A DNA stretch of 64,000 bases from GCA-003244245 sp035606945 (GCA_035606945.1 DATNDR010000036.1:118396-182395); one strand, 5' to 3'; shown: positions 44,336 through 54,566, numbered from the stretch's first letter. Numbers and translations: made by a program. Notes: generated by a model from the sequence alone, not told the origin.

Positions 44336-44779
44336 GTGCCAACGACTTCCGACTTCGAACGCATGTTGCGCGGGGTTGCGCTGCGTGTGACGCGCCCTCG
44401 GGTAGCGGTGCTGTCCGCGGTGCACGACCATCCGCACGCCGACACGGACTCGATCATCGGTGCCGTGCGTGAGGATCTCGGGGAGGTGTCCCACCAGGCC
44501 GTCTATGACGTGCTGCGCGCGCTGACTGCCGCGGGTCTGGTGCGGCGCATCCAGCCGCCGGGCTCCGTGACACGCTACGAGTCGAGGGTCGGGGACAACC
44601 ACCACCACGTCGTGTGTCGGTCGTGCGGTGCCATCGCCGATGTCGACTGCGCGGTCGGCTACACCCCCTGCCTGACGGCCGCCGACGACTCGGGCTACGA
44701 GATCGACGAGGCCGAGGTCATCTACTGGGGCCGATGTCCCGAGTGTGTCGCGGCAGGTTCTGCCGCGTCCGGCGGCTGA
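44336..44779 (+). CDS. furA: FurA-type ferric uptake/peroxide regulator
   Basis: 147 residues. Winged-helix segment DLGEVSHQAVYDVLRALTAA, metal site DNHHHVVCRSCGAIADVDC and a second Cys pair in GRCPEC. In mycobacteria FurA represses its own gene and katG and responds to peroxide. The start is the GTG at 44336; no spaced ribosome site is present (GGAGG abuts it), compatible with the leaderless furA mRNA known from mycobacteria. The katG GTG follows 116 nt downstream. Confidence 0.92.
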   Translation: MPTTSDFERMLRGVALRVTRPRVAVLSAVHDHPHADTDSIIGAVREDLGEVSHQAVYDVLRALTAAGLVRRIQPPGSVTRYESRVGDNHHHVVCRSCGAIADVDCAVGYTPCLTAADDSGYEIDEAEVIYWGRCPECVAAGSAASGG

Positions 44780-44895
44780 TCGCAGACCCGCAGCGCTCGA
44801 CACCAGCAGAGCAAGACAGCCTTGGATCCGCCAGCAACCAACGTCAAGAACAACCAGTCATCAGAGGGAAACAGCGAGACAGGAGAAGGACCGAC

Positions 44896-47091
44896 GTGTC
44901 TGACCGCGGCAGCGAAAGCGAAAACCCAGTAATCTCATCTCCCACTCCCAAGCCGCATCGGCCGAGGACGAACCGGGACTGGTGGCCGAATCAGCCGAAC
45001 CTGCAGGTTCTCCACCAGCACTCGCCCTTGTCTAATCCGTTGGGCGAGGACTTCAACTACGCAAAAGAGTTTGAGACCCTCGACGTCGACGCGCTGAGGC
45101 GCGACGTCGTCGAGATGATGACAACATCGCAGGACTGGTGGCCGGCCGACTGGGGCCATTACGGGCCGCTGTTCATCCGGATGAGCTGGCATGCCGCCGG
45201 GACGTACCGCATCGCCGATGGGCGGGGCGGTGGCGGCTCCGGCGCTCAGCGCTTTGCCCCCCTCAACAGCTGGCCCGACAACGCTAGCCTCGATAAGGCG
45301 CGCCGGTTGCTCTGGCCGATCAAGCAGAAGTATGGCCGGAAGCTCTCCTGGGGCGACCTGATCATCTTCACCGGCAACTGTGCTATGGAATCGATGGGGT
45401 TCAAGACGTTCGGCTTCGGTTTCGGGCGAGAGGACATCTGGGAGCCCGAGGAGATCTTCTGGGGCCCCGAGGACACCTGGCTCGGCGATGAGCGCTACAG
45501 CGGCGACAGGGAGCTCTCCGGTCCTCTGGGCGCCGTGCAGATGGGTCTGATCTACGTCAACCCAGAGGGGCCCAACGGTAACCCGGATCCGCTGGCCGCC
45601 GCCAAGGACATTCGGGAGACCTTCCGCCGGATGGCGATGAACGACGAGGAGACGGCGGCGCTCATCGTCGGCGGCCACACGTTCGGCAAATGTCATGGCG
45701 CAGTCAGTCCGGACTGCGTCGGTCCGGAACCCGAGGGTGCCCCCATCGAGCAGCAGGGCCTCGGCTGGAGGAACACCTGCGGCAGCGGCAAGGGCGCCGA
45801 CGCGCTCACCAGCGGGCTTGAGGGCGCCTGGACCAACGAGCCGACGAAGTGGGACAACGGGTTCCTCGACAACCTTTACAAGTACGACTGGGAGCTCACG
45901 GAAAGCCCCGCCGGTGCGAAGCAGTGGACTCCGAAGAATCCCGAGGCGCAGGGCACCGTGCCCGATGCTCATACTCCGGGGAAGCGGAACGCCCCCATGA
46001 TGCTGACGACGGACCTGGCGCTGAAGCTGGATCCGATCTACGGACCGATCACGAAGCGCTTTTGGGAGAATCCGGACCAGCTTGCCGACGCGTTCGCCCG
46101 GGCGTGGTACAAGCTGATCCACCGCGACATGGGACCCGTCTCGCGCCTGCTCGGGCCGTGGGTTGCGGAGCCGCAGGTGTGGCAGGACCCCGTCCCCAAG
46201 GTCGATCACGAGCTGATCGGGGAGCAGGACATAGCCGCTCTCAAGGGCAAGATCCTCGACTCAGGGCTGTCCATCTCGCAACTGGTCACGACGGCTTGGG
46301 CGTCGGCGGCCAGCTTCCGTGGCACCGACAAGCGAGGCGGAGCCAACGGGGCGCGCATCCGCCTCGCGCCGCAACGCGACTGGGAGGTCAACGACCCGAC
46401 CGAACTGGCCAAGGTGCTCCAGGCCCTCCAGCAGATCCAGCAGGACTTCAACAGCTCGCAGTCCGGCGGAACAAGGGTTTCGCTCGCTGACCTGATCGTT
46501 CTGGGCGGGTGCGCGGCGGTCGAGCAAGCGGCGCGCAACGCCGGGTACGACGTCACGGTCCCGTTCGTGCCCGGGCGCACGGACGCCTCGCAGGAGCAGA
46601 CCGACGTGGAGTCGTTCGCGGTGCTCGAACCGACCGCCGATGGGTTCCGCAACTATCTCCGGGCCGGAGAGAAGCTGTCGCCAGAGACCCTGGTGGTGGA
46701 CAGGGCCAACCTGTTGACGCTGACCGCTCCCGAGATGACCGTTCTCATCGGCGGTATGCGTGCGCTCAACGCCAACTTCGGCCAATCCGAACACGGCGTC
46801 TTCACCGACCGGCCCGAGACGTTGACCAACGACTTCTTCGTGAACCTGCTCGACATGAGCACGGAGTGGAAGCCGTCCGCCTCGGCTGAGAACGTGTACG
46901 AGGGTCGCGATCGCGCCACGGGCGAGCCCAAGTGGACCGCCACCGCCGTTGACCTCGTCTTCGGTTCGAACTCCCAGCTGCGAGCCATCTCTGAGGTTTA
47001 TGCCTGTGACGACTCGAAGGAGAAGTTCGTGGGTGACTTCGTGGCTGCGTGGGACAAGGTCATGAACCTCGATCGGTTCGACCTTACCTGA
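44896..47091 (+). CDS. katG: Catalase-peroxidase KatG
   Basis: 731 residues. Distal site Arg95, Trp98, His99 in RMSWHAAGTYR; the Tyr of GLIYVNPEGPNG and Met of RRMAMND complete the Trp-Tyr-Met adduct; the proximal His is in GGHTFGKCHG. Bifunctional catalase and broad peroxidase. The GTG has AGGAGAAGGA before it. A long hairpin follows the stop. Control by the upstream FurA is likely. Confidence 0.97.
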   Translation: MSDRGSESENPVISSPTPKPHRPRTNRDWWPNQPNLQVLHQHSPLSNPLGEDFNYAKEFETLDVDALRRDVVEMMTTSQDWWPADWGHYGPLFIRMSWHAAGTYRIADGRGGGGSGAQRFAPLNSWPDNASLDKARRLLWPIKQKYGRKLSWGDLIIFTGNCAMESMGFKTFGFGFGREDIWEPEEIFWGPEDTWLGDERYSGDRELSGPLGAVQMGLIYVNPEGPNGNPDPLAAAKDIRETFRRMAMNDEETAALIVGGHTFGKCHGAVSPDCVGPEPEGAPIEQQGLGWRNTCGSGKGADALTSGLEGAWTNEPTKWDNGFLDNLYKYDWELTESPAGAKQWTPKNPEAQGTVPDAHTPGKRNAPMMLTTDLALKLDPIYGPITKRFWENPDQLADAFARAWYKLIHRDMGPVSRLLGPWVAEPQVWQDPVPKVDHELIGEQDIAALKGKILDSGLSISQLVTTAWASAASFRGTDKRGGANGARIRLAPQRDWEVNDPTELAKVLQALQQIQQDFNSSQSGGTRVSLADLIVLGGCAAVEQAARNAGYDVTVPFVPGRTDASQEQTDVESFAVLEPTADGFRNYLRAGEKLSPETLVVDRANLLTLTAPEMTVLIGGMRALNANFGQSEHGVFTDRPETLTNDFFVNLLDMSTEWKPSASAENVYEGRDRATGEPKWTATAVDLVFGSNSQLRAISEVYACDDSKEKFVGDFVAAWDKVMNLDRFDLT

Positions 47092-47095
47092 TCCC

Positions 47096-47134
47096 GATGT
47101 CCAGGTCGGCCGCTCATCGGCCGACCTGGACATC
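47096..47134 (+). terminator. Strong hairpin terminator after katG
   Basis: 17-bp perfect arms (47096-47112 and 47118-47134, GATGTCCAGGTCGGCCG paired with its complement) around a 5-nt loop, beginning 4 nt after the katG stop codon. Confidence 0.85.
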
Positions 47135-47702
47135 CTCTCCTCGTGCTGCCTCACCTTCCATCCCATTCGCCGGGCGAACCCCTGCGGGCAGACACCGACG
47201 GCGATGGGCGCAGGACCCATCGCGAGATCAGGGTCGGCAGGAACCCAGTTCGCCGAGACTGACTCGCTCTGTCGGCCCGCAGGAATCGGCTGGCCGCTAC
47301 CGCTGAGCCGGTTCCTGGCAGGCCCGACTATCCACCCCAGAGACCACCCCCGCGAGCACCACCGCCGACAAACCATGCCCTGGCCGCGACCGATCCGATG
47401 GTGTCCGCTGGGTGGCTAGCACTCCGGAACAAGCCCCCGGCGTTCTCGGCGCCCGCCGAGGTTTGCCTTATCGGCGGCCCAGGGTGCGATCAGACCGACG
47501 ACTACTGCCGCGTCGGTCTCGGCGTGCTCCTGCTCGCGGGGGCGGCCAGGCATGCTGGGCAACACCGCCCGGCTCGACCGTGGGCAGCACGCACAGCAGT
47601 CCGAGGCCGAACATGTTCGGCTGCGGGCGGAACCGCATCCCACAACGCGCCTCCACGACCCCTGGCCGCGCAAGGTGCGGATCGACCCGTCGGATCGCCA
47701 CC
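47135..47702. other. 568-nt region without recognisable gene
   Basis: No family pattern. High GC leaves long frames open on both strands, but none shows a ribosome site or conserved text. Confidence 0.4.
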
Positions 47703-48137
47703 ATGAGCGGGCGGGCGGACTTCGATGCCAGGGTGGTCGGCGTGTTCGAGGGATTCTTGGACGAGCGGGTAGATGTCGGAAATGTAGTTCTGCGCGTACG
47801 GCACGGCGGCTCCGGCGATCCGCCGGTTTTGTTGCTGCATGGTCCGCGTACGTCGACGACCTGGCACCGAGTGGCGCCGCAACTGCTCACCGCCGGGTAC
47901 ACGGTGGTGTGCCCCGACCTGCGCGGCTACGGAGAATCACAAGGCCGCCGGCGACCGCCGACCATCTGTGTCTCACAGCTAGGCCCGGATCAGGGGACAG
48001 CACGTCTGACCTGGGCCTTAGTCTGTGGAGCGGGCGACCGGGATCGAACCGGCATGGCCAGCTTGGAAGGCTGCGCCCACTGCGTCGTCAGAGGCCTCGG
48101 TCTGCGGTCAGGCCGAGTCACGGTTACCCGCTATTGA
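47703..48137 (+). pseudogene. Alpha/beta-hydrolase fragment reading into att site A
   Basis: From ATG 47703: FEGFLDERVDVGNVVLRVRH, then GDPPVLLLHGPRT and YTVVCPDLRGYGES, the first third of a dehalogenase-type alpha/beta hydrolase. One residue is missing in the HGHPRT motif. Homology ends near 47955, after which the frame runs through the tRNA-Gly-like att site to a stop at 48137. The nucleophile and the rest of the domain are absent. Confidence 0.72.
48027..48073. repeat. att site A (47 bp of tRNA-Gly 3' end)
   Basis: Identical over 47 bp to 55466-55512 and 57232-57278; the latter is the 3' part of the complete tRNA-Gly gene. It covers the T-arm, anticodon loop and acceptor 3' strand. Confidence 0.93.
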
Positions 48138-48418
48138 CCGTGGTTTACCGCGGCTAATAGCACGCCAACAGCACGCCGACTAGTCATATTGGTTTTGCTG
48201 GCTCCGCGCTGATGATCAGGTAATGGTGGGCTGTGGGTCTGTGCAGGCTGTCATACCGATGGGTGATTGAGTCATTGATCGTGTATCAGCGCCGCGACCG
48301 GCGGCTCCTCACAGGTGGATGCCTGTGCTGGCCTACGCCCGGTTGACGGTGTCGCGGCCCACCCAGGTGGGCTGAGCTGCGGATCGGTGCAGTGGCGCTG
48401 TGAGGGTATGGAGGGGTG
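48074..48418. other. att A arm region
   Basis: Next to the core are AATAGCACGCC and AACAGCACGCC in tandem (48156-48177) and GACCGTGG-type repeats that match the arrangement beside att B. They probably are integrase arm-binding sites. No gene is seen in the rest. Confidence 0.5.
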
Positions 48419-48821
48419 ATGACGCAGAAGACGGGGTCGGAGGTCGTTCGGATCGAACGTCCAGACGAAGCTCCTAGGGTATGCCAGGATGCATTCAATG
48501 TGGGCGATCTTGACGGATTGGTCAACCTATTCGAGTCCGAAGCGGTAGTATCTTTAGGTCCCAATCAGGTGATTACCGGTTCTGACAGAATTCGCGAAAC
48601 GTTTGCTGGGGTTTCTAGAGGCAGGATGGCGGTGGGAAATCAAGCTAGTCAGTCATCATCGCGTCGGGGATATTGCCCTGAACACCGTTGAGCACACCCT
48701 ACGGAAGACCAGTTCTGGCGGCGCCACGGATACGTTGAGACTTCGCGCTGCGGTTGTTTTTCGCCAAGAGGAGGATGGATCCTGGCGTTTCCTCATCGAC
48801 AATGCAGCTCCCTTCGGGTAA
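48419..48821 (+). pseudogene. Frameshifted NTF2-like protein (SgcJ/EcaC type)
   Basis: First frame: CQDAFNVGDLDGLVNLFESE and GPNQVITGSDRIRETF; second frame from about 48608: GWRWEIKLVSHHRVGDIALN, DTLRLRAAVVFRQEEDGSWR and FLIDNAAPFG. Together they form one NTF2-like domain of about 130 residues broken by a one-base shift in the GGGG run near 48614. Start ATG 48419. Confidence 0.75.
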
Positions 48822-49264
48822 TTGGACCGTGACGGTAACCGTTCTCAAGATCGAGAGAAGCCGCCGTGTCGGTTGGTAGATGCGGTGGAGCAGGCGATGG
48901 GAACCGCTGGTGAACCTGAGAACGGGCACGCGGGGGGCACGCGATCGGTCAAGGAGGTAGGTTTTGGCCCGGTCCACCGGGATGGTCTTGGGCCGTTAAC
49001 GATCTAGTGCTCAGGGAGTTGTGTGGCGTCCGGTGGGCCTGCGTAGTCCGCCACGCGCTGCTCCGAGGCAACATCGCCGGTCAAGCGTGCTTGATGTTGC
49101 TGTCCATCGATACGACAGTCCCATTCGCTCTGACGTCAGGCCACGAACCTATTCGCATGTATCAGCGTCGCCCTTCGGCGGCTCTACTAGGTCGTAAAAG
49201 CCAAAGCCTACCTGTCGAGGACCTTCACAACCGCCAAGACTGGACCGACAAGATGGGGGATGTC
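48822..49264. other. 443-nt region with a copy of a 20-nt repeat
   Basis: ACGGGCACGCGGGGGGCACG at 48922-48941 recurs exactly at 55377-55396 just after the integrase relic. It may be another arm-type site or a relic of the same element. No gene is recognised. Confidence 0.45.
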
Positions 49265-49660
49265 ATGACAGATCTTAAAGAGCCCAACCGCTACGAACTG
49301 AGCCGCGACGACATCGAGCTGACCTACTCGACGACTAGCATCGATGGGTCTGCACGTTTCAGCTTCCGCGACGCCGGGCGAAAGTTCGACTTTTCGGGCG
49401 AGCAGATACGGACCCGCGCCACGGACCTCGGCACAGAAATGACGGTTACTCTGGAGAATATACCCGACGCCCAAACGGTCACGTTGACGCTTCTCGTGCC
49501 CGCTATCAACCTCGGCCAGAAAAGAGAGAGCCAGTTTGACACGGCGGCGATTGAGACGACTAACCACACGACTATCGCCGGACCGAAACTGGTCACCGGA
49601 CCGTTGCAGACCTACCGGGTCATCGAGCTACACGGCACCGCGAAAATCGTCCAGTCCTGA
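49265..49660 (+). CDS. Conserved hypothetical protein
   Basis: 131 residues from ATG 49265 (GGGGGATGTC upstream). Beta-rich text: YELSRDDIELTYSTTSIDG, ARFSFRDAGRKFDFSG, TEMTVTLENIPDAQTV, VTLTLLVPAIN, and the end LQTYRVIELHGTAKIV. No membrane segment or signal peptide. I recall similar short proteins in streptomycetes but no function. Confidence 0.65.
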   Translation: MTDLKEPNRYELSRDDIELTYSTTSIDGSARFSFRDAGRKFDFSGEQIRTRATDLGTEMTVTLENIPDAQTVTLTLLVPAINLGQKRESQFDTAAIETTNHTTIAGPKLVTGPLQTYRVIELHGTAKIVQS

Positions 49661-50629
49661 CCTCACCAAGACCGGCCGCGCACACGACATCGGCGCGGCG
49701 TGTTCGTGACGGACGCCTACTGCTAGGAAGGTTGTCCCGCTGCCGTAGAAGTTGAGGTGGCGGTCCCCTGCTCGAGGCCTGCCTGAGTGGTAGGTGTTGG
49801 CGGTTGCCAAGTCATACCGACGAAAAAGGGGACCGCCGTCACCAATAACCATCACCGCGGAGTGTCAATTCGGGTGCCGACGTTCGTCTGGTGCTATGGC
49901 ACGGCCACGAGAAAGGTTGGTCAGCGCGATGAGCAGCACAAGCAGAGGAGCTGCTCTCGGCAGAAGTGTTGCTATGAGGTTTATGCATAAACCCAGCACA
50001 CGTCTAAAGCTTGGGAACTACATGACCTGCCCAGGACACCGCCGTTGAGCAGCGGGTTTCGACTGACTGTGAGTAGCCGTGAAAGATTGTGATTGTCTGC
50101 CCTGTGTGGCACGTGGAGGGCACGGGCTTCCTGTTCGTTCGTTTGTCGAGTTCGACCCTGCTCCTGCCCCGTTCCCTGGTCCTGGCCGCGGCGCTCGTCG
50201 TGGTGACGGGGGCAAGGGCGGCTTGCGCCATCGCATCGCGACGCCGTAGGCGCCCTTGTGACCGGCACCACGACATCGATACTGAGCGGCCGAGGGAACG
50301 TGGCTGCTGACCATTTGACCATTCGATTTGTGCTCAGAAGCGACAGCCTTTCGCCACGTGTGCAATTTGTCCGTTGGCGTGCCTTACCTTGGAGTTCCCG
50401 CCCCAGGGTGTCCATAGCCGTTGATGTACCAACTGATGTAGATCAGGAGGCTCTTCAGTCGTGGCCTCTGGCTGGCCGTCTGTCTGCTGCAAACACCTGA
50501 TTCGGTATCAGGTGTTTCCCGACTCTCCACCAGGGCCAATAGGTAGGGCGTGGGGGAAGGTGGAGTGGCTGGGATGGTGTGGGTGCCCTACGCTGGCTGA
50601 TCATGTTCAGTCCGGGTTAGGCGGGCAGT
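49661..50629. other. 969-nt region without gene; inverted repeat
   Basis: GGCGGTCCCCT at 49759-49769 and AGGGGACCGCC at 49827-49837 form an inverted repeat that could be an IS end or operator. Between 50100 and 50600 nothing coding is recognised. The last part should hold the promoter of the phosphatase gene. Confidence 0.45.
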
Positions 50630-51892
50630 ATGCAAGGCGCTGACGAGCGATTGCGTCGGATCGAGTGGGTGACCGATGCCGCGCTGGCGCATCTGAACGT
50701 TGAGGATCTATTGGCTGCGCTGCTGGAGCGGGTGCAGTCGCTACTGCAGGTCGATACCGTCGCGGTGCTGTTGCTGGACGCTGCTGCTGAGCAGCTGGTG
50801 GCGACGGCTGCGAGGGGGATTGAGGCAGAAGTTCGCCAAGGGGTTCGGATCCCGTTGGGGCGGGGCTTTGCCGGTCGCGTCGCGGCGGGGAAGAAACCGG
50901 TGATCCTTCCGCAGGTTGATCACACCACGGTGCTGAATCCGATCCTGTGGGAACACGGGATTCGCTCGCTGCTGGGGGTACCGCTGCTGGCCACCGGCAG
51001 CGTGATTGGTGTGCTGCACGTGGGCACACTCGGTGCCCGCCAGTTCACCGCGGATGATGTCCGGTTGCTGGAGATTGTGGCCGATCGGGTCGCGTCCGCG
51101 ATCAAAGCTCGCCAGGCCCAGGCACAACAAACCGCAGCAGGGCTGCTGCAGCGCAGCCTGCTGCCCGCGCGACTGCCGGTGGTGCCTGGGCTGAAAATGG
51201 CCGCTCGCTACGTGCCGGCCGAGCGCGGTGGGGTGAGCGGCGATTGGTATGACGTGTTCGTCCTTCCCTCTGGTGGGTTGTGTGTCGTGGTGGGCGATGT
51301 GGTGGGGGGCGGGTTTGCTGCTGCGGAGGAAATGGCGCGGCTGCGCACCACGCTGCGCGCCCATGCCTTTTTCAGCAGTGATCCCGCCGAGGCCCTCACT
51401 AGGCTCAACCAGCAGGTTCAGCATTTTGACCGACCGCGGATGATGGCTACGGCGCAGTTGGCGATGCTGGAGCCCTCATTTGAGCGCCTGCATGTGTCGT
51501 CGGCGGGCCATCTTCCGCCGGTGCTGGCCCTTGCTGGTGGGCACGCGAGCATCGTTGATGTGCTCAATGATCCTCCGGTGGGCGTGTCCAATGGACGGCC
51601 CCGCCGGTCGACGACGATCACCGTGCCGGAAGGTGCGTTGTTGTGCTTTTATACCGATGGGTTGGTGGAGCGGCGCGGGATTTCGTTGGACGTTGGTCTT
51701 AAAGACTTATGCGCGGCGGTGGTGGCTGGCCCGGTGGAGTCGGTGTGTACCCGCATCATGGGCCGGCTCGTTGGCGACGACCCACCTGCTGATGATATTG
51801 CGGTGCTGGTGTTGCGTCGTCAACCGCTCGATGAGATCGAGACGTTGGAGTTAGCGCGGCCGGCGCAGCTGGTCGAAGAAGGCTCTCGATGA
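50630..51892 (+). CDS. GAF-domain SpoIIE-type (PP2C) serine phosphatase
   Basis: 420 residues. N-terminal GAF domain (residues about 15-165: LLAALLERVQSLLQVDTVAV, GRGFAGRVAAGKKPVILPQV, LLGVPLLATGSVIGVLHVG), then the RsbU/SpoIIE phosphatase domain: LLQRSLLPARLPVVPGLK, VSGDWYDVFVLPSGGLCVVV, GDVVGGGF, SAGHLPP, LCFYTDGLVE and DDPPADDIAVLVLR. These enzymes dephosphorylate anti-sigma-factor antagonists in response to a signal sensed by GAF. No anti-sigma or antagonist gene is adjacent. Confidence 0.9.
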   Translation: MQGADERLRRIEWVTDAALAHLNVEDLLAALLERVQSLLQVDTVAVLLLDAAAEQLVATAARGIEAEVRQGVRIPLGRGFAGRVAAGKKPVILPQVDHTTVLNPILWEHGIRSLLGVPLLATGSVIGVLHVGTLGARQFTADDVRLLEIVADRVASAIKARQAQAQQTAAGLLQRSLLPARLPVVPGLKMAARYVPAERGGVSGDWYDVFVLPSGGLCVVVGDVVGGGFAAAEEMARLRTTLRAHAFFSSDPAEALTRLNQQVQHFDRPRMMATAQLAMLEPSFERLHVSSAGHLPPVLALAGGHASIVDVLNDPPVGVSNGRPRRSTTITVPEGALLCFYTDGLVERRGISLDVGLKDLCAAVVAGPVESVCTRIMGRLVGDDPPADDIAVLVLRRQPLDEIETLELARPAQLVEEGSR

Positions 51893-52233
51893 CCGTGGCG
51901 GTGGCGGATGGGGATCTTCGCTCCGCTGCTGTGACGGGTTGAGCTACGCCGTGTACTGACTTCTTGCTGACTGGGTGTTGGTGAGGCCCGAGACGGTCCG
52001 TATCGTTGGTATATCTCGGTGTGTAGCGTGGGGCAGGCCGACGAGCAGGACAACAGTGGATGACGGCGTGTGCCGAGCAGCCGGGCCTTCTGCTGACCGC
52101 GGTGTGAAGCCCGCTTCCAGTCGTTGGGCAATACCGAGCAACGTTGCTGTGTTTGCCGTCATCTGGGCGTATGTGTCAGGCAGGACGGCCTGATGCTGGA
52201 GATTGTTGGCGAGTTTGTTCCCTCTGTGTTCCT
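51893..52233. other. 341-nt region without gene
   Basis: Lies between the phosphatase and the convergent FAD-oxidoreductase pseudogene. No coding or regulatory pattern recognised. Confidence 0.4.
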
Positions 52234-54063
52234 TCAGGGAAAGTGAATCCTATGCTCGTCGAGGATCCTCCTACGGTAAGGGATCCTCGTTATCAAAGAG
52301 GTTGGGCTGTTGCTGACGGTAACGGGCGCGATCACCGACTTGAGTTGTTCAAATTCAGGCGGCCGGAATAGCCCGCGCAAGCTACAGTGGGAAGCGGTCG
52401 AGCCAGCGGCGTCGAGGAGGGCATTGACGGCCTGGCGAGCTCCCTCGTTCGCTCCTTCCATCGTCGCGAGGTTGATGTTGGTACGTACCCAGTCGCCGGC
52501 AAGGAACAGATTCCGGATAGCTATAGCCGATTTGGGTCTGTTGGCCCATGAGCCTGCGTTCTGGATGAACAGTGGCTCGTCGTTGGCCACGGTGGGAGTG
52601 CCGGACCCGGTGATCGCCGGGTCAAGAAACCACGAATGGAGCAGATCGTCGGTCAGCGTATTGGCACCGGTATCGTTGAGGTGCGCCTTGATCTGCGCCC
52701 AGACCTCTCGGGCGATCTCGTCGGGGGCGCAATTCTTGGCGGGCTTATTGTTGACGCTGCCGGCAGTGTTCCAATCCGAGATTATCGTCGAGAAGCAGTC
52801 CAGGACGGCGCCATCGCCGTAGTCGCGGAAGTCGCGCCGCCAGAACTGAGCCTGACTGATTGGGGTAAGCGCCCACGGTGAATCGATACAATTGACATGT
52901 CCTGGCGTCAACGGCAGCCTGCGCCGTAGATAGAACATCAATCCGTTCATCCACTCGGTACGAAGTTGGCGTGTCCTTCGCAGGCTAGGGTCTGCGGCAA
53001 GCACTTCGGGACTAAGCAGCTGCACAAAACGTTCGACCAGGATCGCCGACACGAACCAATCCGCGGCAATGGCCCGCGTTTGTCCTGAGGGATCGCGTAC
53101 CGTAACCGCGGATATCCTATCCTTCGCCATGTGAAGTCGCTCGACTTTTTGACCTACGCAGAACTCAACCCCGAGGGCGCGCAAATGTGCTACCCACGGA
53201 TCGATTAAACGCTCACTGGTGGAGCCATTGAGCAACCGGTCCACACTGCCCCCAGGCTCATTGCCTCGGCCCAGGGAACTCCATATAATGGCCTCACCGA
53301 CCAACCCGACAGTATGTGCGCTTGCCTCCCGCGCCTTGGTGGCCACCAGATTCTGGGTAGCGCCGTATGCAAACAGCCGACGGTACTCCTGTGACATTGT
53401 GTCAGCACGAATAAAGTCACTCCAGGTGACATGCTCCCACTGACCGAATCGACGCTCGTCGCAGCTCGTCACGTACACAAGGATGCTGCGTGCGAAGTAA
53501 ACAGCCTCCTGTGCGGGCAGCCGGAAAGCTTCACGCAGTCCCGCCGCGATAGTCTCAACTAAACTTTCCGGCGTATAGGGCACCGGATTAGGCGAAGCCG
53601 AGAACGGTAAGGGAGCCGTTAAGTCGGGGCCTCCCGAACGGGAGAGCCGGTATGCGCTTGTCTGGACCAGGTTACCCCAGGTGCCTTGTTGATTTCCGCG
53701 AATGGGATGCGGCGCGTGGTCTCACCAAGGTTCCAATAAAAACCAGGAAAACCCGAAATCCATGCTCGCCAGACACCGGTCGACGCCCACCAGTCGCACT
53801 CTGCGGCACCGGGATACTCCGCGCCTTCCCGCCCAGCGCCTTGCGCTCATAGACCGTACCCGGAAGTTCCGCTCGGCCAATTCGAGCGCCGCGGACAGTC
53901 CAGCCACCCCGCCACCGAGTACGGCCACTCGCGAACCAGACGGTGCTGCCTCAGCCGATGCTGATACGCCCACCAACCCGGACATGGTCGCCACACCCGC
54001 TAACGCCGTGTCGCGGAGGAACTGCCTGCGCGACCGACCTGTATGCTCCGGATCCTGGCGCAT
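52234..54063 (-). pseudogene. FAD-dependent oxidoreductase (amine oxidase/HpnE-like), multiply frameshifted
   Basis: The N-terminal frame has a twin-arginine signal (RSRRQFLRDTALAGVA) and the FAD loop VAVLGGGVAGLSAALELAER. It shifts phase at YERKALGGKARS, again at GFYWNLGETTRRIPF, and again at NLVQTSAYRLSRSGGPD before the long frame PYTPESLVETI to the end. The closing FAD motif NLFLAGDWVRTNINLATMEG is intact. At least three frameshifts make it non-functional. Related proteins are carotenoid/hydroxysqualene oxidoreductases exported by Tat. Confidence 0.78.
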
Positions 54064-54313
54064 GCCAGCTGCTCACCCCGCTCGACAGTTTGATACACCC
54101 TTCTGGGCAGCAAGACTGACCGCCCTGGGCGTAGCCGACACACCGATTCCCCTGCGGGAACTATCAGCCGGCCACCTCGCAGCAGCCCTCAGACACGCGG
54201 TAAACGAACCCGCCTTGCACCACCGCGCACCAACACTCGCCACCCAGCTGGCCACCGAGGACGGCGCCGCCCAAGTGCTCCACACGGTGCAGCGATTCGC
54301 CGTCCCAACATGA
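54064..54313 (+). pseudogene. C-terminal fragment of a GT1-family glycosyltransferase
   Basis: TPFWAARLTALGVADTPIP and SAGHLAAALRHAVNEPA match the end of UDP-glucose:sterol-type glycosyltransferases (PFFGDQPFWAARV..LGVGPAPIP). There is no start codon and no donor-binding HHGGAGT. It lies head to head with the oxidoreductase pseudogene. Confidence 0.65.
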
Positions 54314-54497
54314 CGACACCCCCACCAGAGTGCTCGGGCCAATTGGCCGCTCGGGCTGATACCAACACAAAATATCTTTCTGGACCCGAAAAAAATGCGT
54401 CTGCGCTGGACCGGGCAGGTGCAACAGTCCAGGAAGTTAGATTCTCAGCAGGTATCGGCGTCCGACGTCTTCATCCCGAACCCGGATCAGGTCTGCT

Positions 54498-54566
54498 GTT
54501 CAACACTGTTGAACGCTGTTCTTGCTGGTAGTCATGGGGCGGGATGATGGTTCAACACGGTTGAAC
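54498..54566. promoter_or_regulatory. Pair of 17-bp palindromic operator-like sites
   Basis: GTTCAACACTGTTGAAC (54498-54514) and GTTCAACACGGTTGAAC (54550-54566) are both palindromes, spaced 52 nt centre to centre, in an intergenic stretch. Two near-identical copies suggest a repressor operator; no regulator gene is adjacent. Confidence 0.6.

Noticed and set aside
44935..46209. Minus-strand frame of 424 codons, and others up to 47376
   Set aside because: Antisense shadows of katG.
48027..48073. Possible tRNA-Gly gene at att A (and at att B, 55466-55512)
   Set aside because: Only the 3' 47 bp are present; D-arm and 5' acceptor strand are missing, so these are att sites, not tRNA genes.
49759..49837. 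Terminal inverted repeats of a complete insertion sequence
   Set aside because: The two arms are only 57 nt apart with no transposase between; recorded as an inverted repeat only.
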